Shown here one piece after another: positions 9,586 to 18,065 of a stretch of DNA of 64,000 nt. The position numbers and the translations under genes were made by a program. The DNA comes from Parabacteroides hominis (GTDB taxonomy: Bacteria; Bacteroidota; Bacteroidia; Bacteroidales; Tannerellaceae): NCBI RefSeq assembly GCF_014287585.1, contig NZ_JACOOJ010000019.1:1-64000 (forward strand). The letters run 5' to 3'. The stretch's first letter is position 1. The number at the start of each line of letters is the position of its first letter. Below the pieces are notes generated by a model. The model was given only the letters and a program-made list of their open reading frames with translations. It was not told the DNA's origin and searched no databases.

Positions 9586-10959
9586 TTATTTCGTTAATTC
9601 TTTTTCTAATTCTTCCAGTGTCTTGCCTTTGGTTTCAGGGAGCTTGGCCCGTATAAAGAGGAAACCGGCCAAACAGATCCCGCCATACAGCCAGAACGTG
9701 CCCGAAGCGCCGACCGCCTCGTTCAGGATCGGGAAAGTATAAGTGAGCAGGAAGCAAGCCACCCAAAGGAAGAAGGTGGAGAGCGCCATCGCCATCCCGC
9801 GTATACGGACGGGGAAGATTTCGGAGAGCACCACCCAGACCACCGGAGCCAGGGACATCGCATAGCAGGCAATCGCCAAAACCACCAAAAGCAACATCGG
9901 CCAGCCGCTCACCCCTAAGAAATAGCAGGTCCCTAAAATAAAATAGATCACCGCCAGCCCCGCCGAACCGACAAACATCAGCGTGCGCCGTCCCCATTTA
10001 TCCACCGTATAGATGGCGACAAACGTAAAGATCACGTTCGTCACACCCGTCACCACGATATTCATCAGGACATCGGACACAGCATAGCCGGCAGCCGAAA
10101 AGATTTCCTGCGCATAATTGAAGATCACATTAATCCCGCACCACTGCTGGAAAACAGCCAGTACGATCCCGATCACCAGCACACTGCGCACACCGGGCTG
10201 CAACAATGCGCCCCAATTGGCCTTTTCTTTCTTGTCTTCGTTCAACTGTCCTAATTCAGAGAGTGTCTGTCCGGCATACTCCGAACCGCCTACGCGCACG
10301 AGTATCTTACCAGCCTCGTCAGACCGTCCGGCTGTAGCCAGCCAGCGGGGACTTTCGGGAATCACAAAGGAGAGGACAAAGAACAATCCCGCCGGAACCA
10401 GCTCCGCCCAGAACATCCAGCGCCAGGCCCACTCGATACTTTCCGCACTCAACATCTCGCTGCCGGCCGTAAAATATTCGCCGATCTGCCAGTTCGCCAA
10501 CTGAGCCATCAGGATACCCAACACAATAGTCAGTTGGTTGAGCGAAACAAACTTGCCCCGGACGGAGGCGGGGGAAACTTCCGCTATATAAACCGGAGAT
10601 ACGTTCGAAGCAATGCCGATGCCGAATCCTCCGACAATACGATAGACGACGAACCAGAAAAAACGATCCACCGCCCCGGTCCCAATGGCCGAAGCGACAA
10701 AAAGGAAAGAGGCCGCGATCAACATCTTCTTACGCCCGTAGCGGTCGCTCCAGGCTCCCGAAAGCAAAGCTCCCGCCAAACAGCCGACCAGCGCGCTACT
10801 CATCGCCCAGCCGCGGAGGGCCGCCGAACCTTCTAAGCTGAAAAAGGGTTCATAAAATATCTTGGCTCCTCCGATCACCACCCAGTCGTAACCGAACAGC
10901 AATCCGCCCATTGCCGAGACGAGACAGATCAATAACAAATAGCCTGTTGTTTGTTTCAT
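9586..10959 (-). CDS. MFS sugar porter (XylE/AraE type proton symporter)
   Basis: 457 residues with twelve predicted membrane segments. Sugar-porter signatures are present: R-Y-G-R-K-K after helix 2, P-E-S-P-R-W-L after helix 6, W-G-R-R in the second half and P-E-T-K-G-K near the C-terminus. It is the first gene of the - strand operon and would import the monosaccharide released by the two GH2 enzymes. D-xylose, L-arabinose, glucose and galactose are all possible substrates; the sequence does not decide. Confidence 0.9.
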   Translation of the reverse strand: MKQTTGYLLLICLVSAMGGLLFGYDWVVIGGAKIFYEPFFSLEGSAALRGWAMSSALVGCLAGALLSGAWSDRYGRKKMLIAASFLFVASAIGTGAVDRFFWFVVYRIVGGFGIGIASNVSPVYIAEVSPASVRGKFVSLNQLTIVLGILMAQLANWQIGEYFTAGSEMLSAESIEWAWRWMFWAELVPAGLFFVLSFVIPESPRWLATAGRSDEAGKILVRVGGSEYAGQTLSELGQLNEDKKEKANWGALLQPGVRSVLVIGIVLAVFQQWCGINVIFNYAQEIFSAAGYAVSDVLMNIVVTGVTNVIFTFVAIYTVDKWGRRTLMFVGSAGLAVIYFILGTCYFLGVSGWPMLLLVVLAIACYAMSLAPVVWVVLSEIFPVRIRGMAMALSTFFLWVACFLLTYTFPILNEAVGASGTFWLYGGICLAGFLFIRAKLPETKGKTLEELEKELTK

Positions 10960-11000
10960 GATAATTAGTTATTAAGTTTTTGCGGCAAATGAAGATCTAC

Positions 11001-11052
11001 CGGTGAGCTAACAGACAAGACTGCGCCTTGTGCCGCAAGTTCTCTTTTGCCG
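11001..11052 (-). repeat. Dispersed repeat, inverted copy without the hairpin head
   Basis: Read on -, this copy runs cggcaaaagag to gttagctcaccg and matches the body of the repeat at 56373-56424 closely over about 50 bases. It faces the second copy at 11170-11247, so the two make one large imperfect palindrome. Confidence 0.75.
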
Positions 11053-11084
11053 GATAGATGATTGCTCCGGCTTTGCCGGTTCCC

Positions 11085-11136
11085 CTGTGGGTTTTAACCC
11101 CTTTAAATATAATCCATAAAAGGGGCTGAAGCCCAC
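11085..11136. repeat. Central palindrome between the two repeat copies
   Basis: GTGGGTTTTAACCCCTTT (about 11087-11104) pairs with AAAGGGGCTGAAGCCCAC (11118-11135) around an AT-rich loop; flanking purine/pyrimidine blocks extend the symmetry. It sits at the centre of the 11001-11247 element, which could fold into one long stem in RNA or ssDNA. Confidence 0.65.
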
Positions 11137-11169
11137 AAAGGAAGAGGCTTTGCCTCCAGACCTTTTAAA

Positions 11170-11247
11170 CCGTCTGCTGAAGCAGACGGCAAAAAAGAGC
11201 CTACAGCTACGAGGCAAACCTCGTTTGTTAGCTCGCTGATAAATCAC
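11170..11247 (+). repeat. Dispersed repeat with hairpin head
   Basis: It starts with a perfect 9-bp hairpin (CCGTCTGCT, GA, AGCAGACGG at 11170-11189) followed by ggcaaaaaagagcct, a short variable part, then gttagctcgctgataaatca. The same order appears at 56358-56445. The form is like REP or MITE-type dispersed elements. Confidence 0.8.
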
Positions 11248-11360
11248 ATTTACCTGCCAATATTGAATGATTAAGATACGGATACAAAGTAAATGCCTTT
11301 TGCGGGAAGAATAAATAGATAAAAAATTTATAAAGATGGACGATCTTCCGATTTTAATCG

Positions 11361-11368
11361 TAAGTTTG
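11361..11368 (+). promoter_or_regulatory. -7 element of the AraC gene
   Basis: TAAGTTTG matches the Bacteroidetes -7 consensus TAnnTTTG and ends 23 bases before the ATG. No clear -33 box is seen. Confidence 0.4.
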
Positions 11369-11391
11369 CATCATTCCCAAATCAAAGTATT

Positions 11392-12279
11392 ATGATCAGA
11401 AGAAAAGACGGTTTCAGCGGGGAGCGGGCGCTTGTCCTTCCACAGTCCATTATCCACGAAATGGAGGAAGACCCTATTTCCTCCATTTTACACATTACCG
11501 ACATCGGATATTACCCGAAAGCGTGGCACCATTTCAGGGAACGGCAGGAGCCGATCACGCAGTTCGTCTTCATCTATTGTATAGAAGGATCAGGCTGGTT
11601 CCGAACGGAAGATCAGATGTACCCCGTGACCGCCAACCAATATTTCATCCTGCCGGCAGGGAAACCGCATGCTTACGGGGCCAACGAGGAGGACCCGTGG
11701 ACGATCTACTGGATTCATTTTAAAGGCAAGTTAGCCCCCCATCTCGCCAGGCAGTGCACACGCCCGATCGAGATCAAACCGGGGATGCACTCCCGCATCA
11801 GCAACCGCATCGATATGTTCGAAGAGATACTCCGGACGCTGGAAATGGGCTACAGCCATGAGAACTTGCTCTATGCCTGCTCCATCTTCTACCACTACCT
11901 CGGCACTTTGCGCTACTTGCAACAGTACCGGGATGCCGCCCGCCACGAAACGGAAAAGAACGATATCGTGACGGCTGCCATCCATTTCATGAAGGAGAAC
12001 ATCGAGAAAAAGCTGACGTTGCAGGAGATCGCCGCCCACACGGGCTATTCCTCCTCACACTTCTCCGTCCTGTTCAGCCAGCGGACAGGCTATGCTCCGC
12101 TGACCTACTTCAACCAATTGAAGATACAGCAAGCCTGCCAGCTCTTAGACTTCACGGATATGAAGGTGAACCAGGTCTGCTACAAGATCGGCATCGAAGA
12201 CACCTACTACTTCTCCCGTCTCTTCAGCAAGGTCATGGGGATGCCGCCGCGCGAGTACAAGAAGATGAAGAAAGGGTAA
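11392..12279 (+). CDS. AraC family transcriptional regulator with cupin sensor domain
   Basis: 295 residues. An N-terminal AraC-type cupin (about 40-130) carries the typical G-S-G-W and L-P-A-G-K-P-H motifs that form the sugar-binding barrel. The C-terminal 100 residues are a double helix-turn-helix, with L-T-L-Q-E-I-A-A-H and the closing F-S-R-L-F-S-K-V-x-G-x-P-P-x-E-Y-K signature. It is transcribed away from the sugar porter/DUF5107/GH2 operon and is the likely sugar-responsive activator of that operon. Its stop codon abuts the stop of the convergent sulfatase gene without a spacer. Confidence 0.9.
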   Translation: MIRRKDGFSGERALVLPQSIIHEMEEDPISSILHITDIGYYPKAWHHFRERQEPITQFVFIYCIEGSGWFRTEDQMYPVTANQYFILPAGKPHAYGANEEDPWTIYWIHFKGKLAPHLARQCTRPIEIKPGMHSRISNRIDMFEEILRTLEMGYSHENLLYACSIFYHYLGTLRYLQQYRDAARHETEKNDIVTAAIHFMKENIEKKLTLQEIAAHTGYSSSHFSVLFSQRTGYAPLTYFNQLKIQQACQLLDFTDMKVNQVCYKIGIEDTYYFSRLFSKVMGMPPREYKKMKKG

Positions 12280-13854
12280 TTACCAATAATACTCATCCAT
12301 AATCTCCTGCATCCGGGGGGTTGCGGCATCGGTATCGCCTACCTCGCGGCGGAGTTTCAGGAGCTCGCGTTTCATCTTCTCGATTTCACCGGCATAGGTA
12401 GGGGAACCGTAGACGTTATGGTTTTCGTGCGGGTCGGCGAGCAGGTCGTAAAATTCCCAGGACGGGTTGACCGGAGCCTTATCCGAGCCCGTTGCATTCA
12501 GCGGGTCGCCGTAGAGGAACATCAGTTTATAGCGATGGCTCCGGATGCCGATGTGAGCCGGGCGTATTTTGTGATGCGTCCAGTAGCGGTAGTACATGGA
12601 CTGCCGCCAGTCGTGCGGAGTCTCACCTTTCAGGTTGTCGCGGAAACTGCGGCCTTCGCTGCACGACGGAGCGTTCACTCCGGCATAGTCGGCCAGCAGG
12701 GAAGCAAAATCCGTGTTGAGGATGATGTCGCTATTGCGCGTTCCGGCGGGGATCTCCTTCGGGTAGCGGATGACAAAAGGCATACGGAGCGGTTCCTCAA
12801 ACATCATGCGCTTGTCGAACATACCGTGTTCGCCGAGGAAATAGCCCTGATCGGAGACATACACCACGATCGTATTCTCGGCCAGCCCTTCTTCGTCGAG
12901 GAAACGCAGCAGGCGGCCGATATTGTCGTCGATGGCCGCCCCGCAACGCAGGTAGTCGCGAATCAACTTCTGATAGATTTTCCGGCGTGCGTCTTCCTTG
13001 CTCATCCCTTCTATGGAGAAAGGCAGTTCCGGGTACTTGCACCACCACGAGTCCGGATCTTTCGACGCGATGCCCCACCGGCGTGCCATGTCCTCCAACG
13101 GCTGTCCGGGGAAGGTACGCCCGGACTCTTCCGGCCCGAACTCCATCATGTTTGCCGGTTCGGGGAATGTAACCCCGTCATAGATATGCGCCAGCCGTTC
13201 GGGGAAATCCCACGGTTCGTGCGTCGCCTTGAAATGGCAGCACATCATAAAGGGCTGTTCCTTATCGCGCGAACGGATCCACCGGATCGTCTTGTCGGTC
13301 ACCAGGTCGGTCGAGAAGCCTTTCTCCACCTTCCCGCTCTTTCCCTGGTCGTCGTCCACCCAGCCTTCGGCGGTCTTGAACAGCGGGTCCCAGTATTCCC
13401 CCTGGTCATGGAAAACACAGAAGTAATCGAAGCCGGAAGGTTGTTTCTTCAAATGCCATTTACCGATCAGTGCGGTCTGGTAACCGCCTTGCTGCATCTG
13501 TTTGGCGATATTGTCCGCCATCGGGTCGAGCCCGTCTTCGAGCGTGTAGACTCCGTTATGATGGCTGTATGCCCCCGTCATAATAGTGGCACGGCTGGGC
13601 GCGGAGATCGAGTTCGTGCAAAAGCAGTTGTCGAGCACGCATCCTTCGGCTGCCAGGCGGCGTATATTCTCGTTTTTCACATAATCGCGCAGGATTCCGC
13701 CATATATCCCCCACGCCTGCGAGGTATGGTCGTCGGAGAGGATAAAGAGGATGTTCGGGCGTTCGCCGGCCGCTTCCGCTTTGCCGGCTGCCAGCACCGG
13801 GGAGGCTGTCGCCAGGAGGCCGGTACAAATGATGAGGTTGTTCAATGTTTTCAT
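12280..13854 (-). CDS. Secreted serine-type sulfatase (family S1)
   Basis: 524 residues with a signal peptide (1-22). The metal site begins with N-I-L-F-I-L-S-D-D (D41, D42). The catalytic motif is S84-A-P-S-R: a serine that must be converted to formylglycine by an anaerobic sulfatase-maturating radical SAM enzyme encoded elsewhere. G-K-W-H-L and D-Q-G-x-F/Y-x-G-E-H-G, also typical of S1 sulfatases, are present. The overall form recalls S1 enzymes acting on 6-sulfated N-acetylglucosamine or glycosaminoglycans, but the subfamily is a guess. It is monocistronic and convergent with the AraC gene. Confidence 0.88.
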   Translation of the reverse strand: MKTLNNLIICTGLLATASPVLAAGKAEAAGERPNILFILSDDHTSQAWGIYGGILRDYVKNENIRRLAAEGCVLDNCFCTNSISAPSRATIMTGAYSHHNGVYTLEDGLDPMADNIAKQMQQGGYQTALIGKWHLKKQPSGFDYFCVFHDQGEYWDPLFKTAEGWVDDDQGKSGKVEKGFSTDLVTDKTIRWIRSRDKEQPFMMCCHFKATHEPWDFPERLAHIYDGVTFPEPANMMEFGPEESGRTFPGQPLEDMARRWGIASKDPDSWWCKYPELPFSIEGMSKEDARRKIYQKLIRDYLRCGAAIDDNIGRLLRFLDEEGLAENTIVVYVSDQGYFLGEHGMFDKRMMFEEPLRMPFVIRYPKEIPAGTRNSDIILNTDFASLLADYAGVNAPSCSEGRSFRDNLKGETPHDWRQSMYYRYWTHHKIRPAHIGIRSHRYKLMFLYGDPLNATGSDKAPVNPSWEFYDLLADPHENHNVYGSPTYAGEIEKMKRELLKLRREVGDTDAATPRMQEIMDEYYW

Positions 13855-13879
13855 GGTATGTCTTTTGTTTTCTTTCCTG

Positions 13880-13887
13880 CAAAAGTA
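13880..13887 (-). promoter_or_regulatory. -7 element of the sulfatase gene
   Basis: On - the sequence reads TACTTTTG (TAnnTTTG consensus), 25 bases before the start codon. Confidence 0.4.
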
Positions 13888-14005
13888 ACGAAATTTATTG
13901 GATATGGTTACCGCCCATTTTAGATAAGGTTACAAAAAACTACCCCGTACACAGTATGATTCTCCAGGAATATGTTGCACCTTGGTTGCCGTCCGTTATT
14001 CATAT

Positions 14006-14066
14006 CATAGCTGTGATACAGAAGAAGCACAGTTATGATACAGACGGAACATAGCTGTGATATGGA
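14006..14066. repeat. Three direct repeats at exact 22-bp spacing
   Basis: The 17-base core CATAGCTGTGATACAGA and close variants start at 14006, 14028 and 14050. Each has the partial dyad C-A-T/C-A-G...T-G-A-T-A. The 22-bp period is close to two helical turns, so a protein could bind all three on one face of the DNA. Confidence 0.65.
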
Positions 14067-14202
14067 AGGAAAAGGAATGCTGGATGAGTCGGGCTCCTTT
14101 TCCCTCTCCCTGAAATACCGCCCGGTAATGGAGAAAAAGGAGTTACGTTCCTGGTCCGTACACTTCGAAAAGGTGGTACTGTATGTACCGGTAGAGAAGT
14201 AA
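14035..14202 (+). CDS. Possible small protein or gene remnant (55 residues)
   Basis: The frame from ATG 14035 (or 14062) to the stop at 14200-14202 encodes a peptide whose last 35 residues look protein-like, with alternating hydrophobic residues (S-F-S-L-S-L-K-Y-R, then W-S-V-H-F-E-K-V-V-L-Y-V). No family is recognised. It may be the end of a lost gene. The overlap with the 22-bp repeats weakens the longer start. Confidence 0.2.
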   Translation: MIQTEHSCDMEGKGMLDESGSFSLSLKYRPVMEKKELRSWSVHFEKVVLYVPVEK

Positions 14203-14220
14203 CAAACGGAGATATACGGG

Positions 14221-14273
14221 AAATGCCACCTCCGGGCTTCGAGTATTTCGGTCGAAGGCCAGAGGTGGCATTT
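14221..14273 (-). terminator. Long hairpin downstream of the S46 peptidase gene
   Basis: Perfect 12-bp outer stem (14221-14232 with 14262-14273) and an inner stem GGCTTCGA/TCGAAGGCC with one bulge. It starts 27 bases beyond the stop codon of the peptidase on -. Confidence 0.7.
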
Positions 14274-14299
14274 ACTATTTATGGGAATCTGCTTCCGGA

Positions 14300-16441
14300 T
14301 TATTTCACCAATTTCAGTTCCTCAATCAACCGCGGGCATTTCCCCCACTTGTCAATCATATACAGCACATAGCGTATGTCGACGCTGATCGTGCGCTGCA
14401 AGTCCGGTTCGAAGGCGATGTCGCCGCTCATGGCTTCCCAGTTGCCGTCGAAAGCGAGGCCGATCAGGCGGGCGTTCTTGTCAAATACCGGACTGCCGGA
14501 GTTACCGCCTGTGATGTCGTTGTTGGAAAGGAAGCAAAGCTGCAACTCTCCGTCCTTGTTGGCATACTGGCCGAAGTCCTTGCTGCGGATCAGGTCGAGG
14601 ATCTCCGGTTGAACCCAGAACTCGTCGCTTTCGGGATTTTCTTTTTCGAAGATACCCTTCTCGGTCGTATAGTAATCATACCAGGCTGCATCGTACGGAC
14701 GGTAGCCGCCGATGGAACCGTAGCTCACACGCATCGTAAAGTTGGCATCCGAAGAAAGTGCCTTTTCCGGGTACATCTCTTTCAAGCCGGCGAAATACAG
14801 GCGTTCGCCCTTGGCGATATCGTAATAAGAATCACCCGTGAGCTGCTGCAATTCGAAGAGGGAGATCAGGACGGACAGGCTCAACTCGGCAGCCGGGTCC
14901 TTCTTCAGCTTCGCATATTTCTTCTGGTCCTTCAGCATGGAGGCGATATTGTCGTAAGACAGGATAGAGGTCTTCTTGAATACATCGGCGGCATACTTCG
15001 CGTAATCGCCTTTATATTTCTTGTCCACCTTTTTGTAGATATCCGGAAGATTCTCTGCCGGAACCCGCTCCTTCACGATCTTCATCATGGCAGCCAGAAC
15101 CTTCTGGTCGAGGCTTGCGTCATAATCCTTGAAGAAAGGCTTAATATTGTCTTCAAGGAAAATATCGATCTCCTCCGGGGTAGAACCCTTCACATCCACG
15201 CTCTGGACCATGCGGGCCAGCTTCACGATCTCGGCGCCGCTCAGGAACGCTTCGCCTAAATAAGTGGAGATCTTTTTGTATTCGCCGGAAGAAGTATACC
15301 CCTTTTCCAGGAGGCTCAACACGTCGCCATAGACTTCCTTGCGCTTCGGGTCTTGTGCCACCCAGGCGGCAAAAGCGGCTTCCTCTTCGCGTTTGCGGTC
15401 GATCACATTCAGGTTAGCCAAGCCCTTGTTCATACCGATCGAGTTTTTCCAGTAGTTGGAGCTGCCGGCATATTTGGAGGCATATTTGATACGCACTTCG
15501 TCGCTGGCAAGCATCGCGTCTTTCCAGATCGCCTGCTTGATGCCGCGCACTTCAATACGCGGTTTGTTGCTATCCTCGATACGCTGCTGCACGCCCCATG
15601 AACAGAGGTAACGGTCCGTGCTGCCGGGGAAACCGATCGTCATCGCGTAATCGGTGTCCTGGTAGCCTTGCAACGAAACCTCGGCCACGTATTTCGGCTG
15701 GTAGGGCTTGTTATCCTTGCTGTAGGCAGCCGGTTTGTTATCAGCGCCGGCATATACGCGGAACACGGAGAAGTCACCCGTATGGCGCGGCCACATCCAG
15801 TTGTCCGTATCGCCGCCGAACTTACCGACCGAGCTGGGCGGAGCGAACACCATGCGGACGTCGTTGAAGACATCGTAGACGATCAGGAAATACTTGTTAT
15901 TATTATAGAAAGGCACAACGTCGGCAGCCTGGAACTCCGTGTTTCCCACAGAATCGGCCATCGCCTGCCCGATCGAGTCGGCAGCAGCCAGGCGCAGGTG
16001 CTCTTCCTTGATCGAAGCGATCTGTGAATTGATACGGTCGCTCACGTCCACCGTCTCACGCAGGTAACGGACCGTCAGGCCCGGAACCGGCAACTCTTCT
16101 TCCTTACTCTGCGAAACAAAACCGTCTTTCAGGTAATCGTGTTCCACACTGCTCAACTGCTGGATCGAACCGAAGCCACAATGGTGGTTCGTAAAAACCA
16201 GCCCTTCATTCGAAACGGTAATACCGGTACATCCTCCTCCGAAGATCACGACGGCATTGGCTACACATGGGTCAGTTTCACTGTACAACTGTTCGTAAGA
16301 CGGAGTAAATCCCAACTCCTTCATCCTCTCCAGGTTTTGTTTATTCAACTCTTTCAGCACCCACATGCCCTCATCGGCAAACACTTGGCCTGAAGCAACG
16401 AGAAGCAGTAACACTGCCCACAACTTCTTCATAAAATTCAT
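14300..16441 (-). CDS. S46 family dipeptidyl peptidase, DPP7-like
   Basis: About 713 residues from the preferred ATG at 16441; a frame-open ATG at 16459 would overlap the upstream gene and put extra residues before the signal peptide (M-K-K-L-W...V-F-A). This is a periplasmic serine exopeptidase removing N-terminal dipeptides. The chymotrypsin-like triad is visible: T-N-H-H-C-G, D-T-D-N-W-M-W-P-R-H-T-G-D-F and G-N-S-G-S-P. Eighteen residues after the catalytic serine lies glycine (F-D-G-N-W-E), as in DPP7; DPP11, which prefers acidic P1 residues, has arginine there. A preference for hydrophobic P1 residues is therefore expected. It follows the DUF389 gene directly. Confidence 0.88.
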   Translation of the reverse strand: MNFMKKLWAVLLLLVASGQVFADEGMWVLKELNKQNLERMKELGFTPSYEQLYSETDPCVANAVVIFGGGCTGITVSNEGLVFTNHHCGFGSIQQLSSVEHDYLKDGFVSQSKEEELPVPGLTVRYLRETVDVSDRINSQIASIKEEHLRLAAADSIGQAMADSVGNTEFQAADVVPFYNNNKYFLIVYDVFNDVRMVFAPPSSVGKFGGDTDNWMWPRHTGDFSVFRVYAGADNKPAAYSKDNKPYQPKYVAEVSLQGYQDTDYAMTIGFPGSTDRYLCSWGVQQRIEDSNKPRIEVRGIKQAIWKDAMLASDEVRIKYASKYAGSSNYWKNSIGMNKGLANLNVIDRKREEEAAFAAWVAQDPKRKEVYGDVLSLLEKGYTSSGEYKKISTYLGEAFLSGAEIVKLARMVQSVDVKGSTPEEIDIFLEDNIKPFFKDYDASLDQKVLAAMMKIVKERVPAENLPDIYKKVDKKYKGDYAKYAADVFKKTSILSYDNIASMLKDQKKYAKLKKDPAAELSLSVLISLFELQQLTGDSYYDIAKGERLYFAGLKEMYPEKALSSDANFTMRVSYGSIGGYRPYDAAWYDYYTTEKGIFEKENPESDEFWVQPEILDLIRSKDFGQYANKDGELQLCFLSNNDITGGNSGSPVFDKNARLIGLAFDGNWEAMSGDIAFEPDLQRTISVDIRYVLYMIDKWGKCPRLIEELKLVK

Positions 16442-16451
16442 TCTTTGTTCG

Positions 16452-17810
16452 TTATTCAATAATTAATTTGATCTTCTTTTGTTCGACACGCGCGGCAAGC
16501 CATTCTTTAATCTTTTGCTGTTCTGCCTCGCGCACTTTTTCTTTACACTTCAGGTAGACTAACAAGACGGTATCAGGTTTAATGCTATCCATATCCATCA
16601 GATAGGTATGCGCACAAGAGACTTCTTTGATATAAGGGAAAAGAACTTTCATTTCCGGCATCAGCTCGGACGTAAGATGGTTGTAACTGTGATATTTGTT
16701 AAGGTCGCGTTTCAGCGAATCGATCTGCACGGACTGTGCCCGGAGGACTTCTTCGCTATTCTTATACAAGTCCTGCATCAGCAGGCTTTTCAACTCGTTG
16801 ATGTCGGTGGCTTCCTGCCCGAAACCTTGCTGCACGACGAGGCCCACGTTTTTCAGGCCGTATTTCGGCATCTTGGCACGGGCATTCGTAATCATCGTTT
16901 CCGGCACGGTCTCGCCGATCAGGACTACTTTCACCTCTTTCTTGTCACTGGTGTCGGTCACCGTCTTGCTCAATATCTGCGTGTTGGGGAAACTCAACTC
17001 CTCGGTGACGAACGTCCGCACCCGGTCATTAAAGTAGCTGGCACGAATCAGGTTATAGCTCAGGAAAAGGCTCGGCACGATGGTAAAGAAGACGATCACC
17101 CCGACATATCGCGTCACGATCTTCTCGCGCTGCTTGTCTAAAAAGACCTTCTTCGGATATTTCAGCAGGCGGACCACCACATAGGTAGCCAGGCTGATAA
17201 ACACCGTATTGATAAAATAAAGGTAGAAAGCCCCGAAGAAATAATACAGGTTGCCGCTCGCCAGCCCGAACCCGGCCGTACAAAGCGGCGGCATCAAAGC
17301 CGTAGCGATCGCCACGCCGGGAATCACATTCCCCTTGCTCTTGGTCGAACTGGCCACGATCCCTGCCAGGCCGCCGAAGAAAGCGATCAGCACGTCGTAG
17401 ACGGTAGGCTGCGTACGGGCCAGCAACTCGCTCTGCGCCTCGCTGATCGGAGAGATCAGGAAAAAGAGCGTCGAAGTGATGACACTGAATACCGTCGCCG
17501 TGGCAAAATTGCGGAAAGAGCGCTTGATCAGATCGAAATCGGAAATCCCTAACCCCAGGCCGAATCCCATGATAGGCCCCATCAGCGGAGAGATCAACAT
17601 CGCACCGATAATCACCGCCGTCGAGTTCGTATTCAAACCCAGCGAAGCAACAAAGGTCGCAAAGATCAGAACCCAGAGGTTCGTCCCCTTAAACTCTATG
17701 CCTTTCTTGATAGACTCGATCGTTTCGAGCTCATCTTCTTTTTCCTGGCGGACATCGAAATTACGGACAAAGAAGTCCCTAATCTGCTTGTGCAACAATC
17801 CTTTTTCCAT
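16452..17810 (-). CDS. DUF389 family membrane protein
   Basis: 452 residues. A short cytoplasmic N-terminus is followed by six or so membrane helices (about 45-260) carrying the DUF389 signatures A-V-I-I-G-A-M-L-I-S-P-L-M-G-P and G-V-A-I-A-T-A-L-M-P-P-L-C. A soluble C-terminal region (about 265-452) has alternating basic and acidic helices and ends in K-I-K-L-I-I-E. The family is uncharacterised; roles in transport or envelope sensing have been suggested. The stop lies 10 bases from the preferred start of the S46 peptidase, so the two genes are probably co-transcribed. Confidence 0.88.
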   Translation of the reverse strand: MEKGLLHKQIRDFFVRNFDVRQEKEDELETIESIKKGIEFKGTNLWVLIFATFVASLGLNTNSTAVIIGAMLISPLMGPIMGFGLGLGISDFDLIKRSFRNFATATVFSVITSTLFFLISPISEAQSELLARTQPTVYDVLIAFFGGLAGIVASSTKSKGNVIPGVAIATALMPPLCTAGFGLASGNLYYFFGAFYLYFINTVFISLATYVVVRLLKYPKKVFLDKQREKIVTRYVGVIVFFTIVPSLFLSYNLIRASYFNDRVRTFVTEELSFPNTQILSKTVTDTSDKKEVKVVLIGETVPETMITNARAKMPKYGLKNVGLVVQQGFGQEATDINELKSLLMQDLYKNSEEVLRAQSVQIDSLKRDLNKYHSYNHLTSELMPEMKVLFPYIKEVSCAHTYLMDMDSIKPDTVLLVYLKCKEKVREAEQQKIKEWLAARVEQKKIKLIIE

Positions 17811-17909
17811 CCTATTAAAATCAATGTTTATATCAGAACATCCCGCTAAACGGCCTCAACAAAGGCTAATACTCCCTGACAACCGTTTAATCATATCGCC
17901 TAAACCGCA

Positions 17910-17917
17910 CAAAGATA
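17910..17917 (-). promoter_or_regulatory. -7 element of the DUF389/S46 operon
   Basis: On - it reads TATCTTTG (TAnnTTTG), 99 bases upstream of the DUF389 start codon. Confidence 0.35.
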
Positions 17918-18000
17918 GAAATAGTATCTCGAAATAAAAAATAAGAGCTGTGAACATAAAATAAGCGTGTTAAATCTCTCAATAATTATTGATTTTCAAT

Positions 18001-18008
18001 TAACTTTG
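18001..18008 (+). promoter_or_regulatory. -7 element of the sensor kinase gene
   Basis: TAACTTTG fits TAnnTTTG and lies 57 bases before the ATG at 18066. Confidence 0.4.
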
Positions 18009-18065
18009 TACGCAATAAGTACACAAACAACAACAGATGTATCTGATTAATTCCGATATAAAGAG

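Larger units (their letters stand above)
10960..11391. other. Divergent regulatory region between sugar porter operon and AraC gene
   Basis: 432 bases without a gene. It holds two facing copies of a dispersed repeat (see repeat entries), a weak -7-like element on - at 11285-11292 (TTACTTTG) that would give the operon a leader of roughly 320 bases, and a -7 element for the AraC gene on + at 11361-11368. Confidence 0.6.
13855..14299. other. Intergenic region upstream of the sulfatase, mostly without a gene
   Basis: 445 bases. Besides the sulfatase promoter it holds a three-copy 22-bp direct repeat (14006-14066), a weak short reading frame (14035-14202) and a long hairpin (14221-14273). Confidence 0.6.

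Noticed and set aside
12418..13923. Long open frame (501 codons) on + opposite the sulfatase gene
   Set aside because: It is the antisense shadow of a well-supported S1 sulfatase; its translation is rich in R, V and H without any domain pattern.
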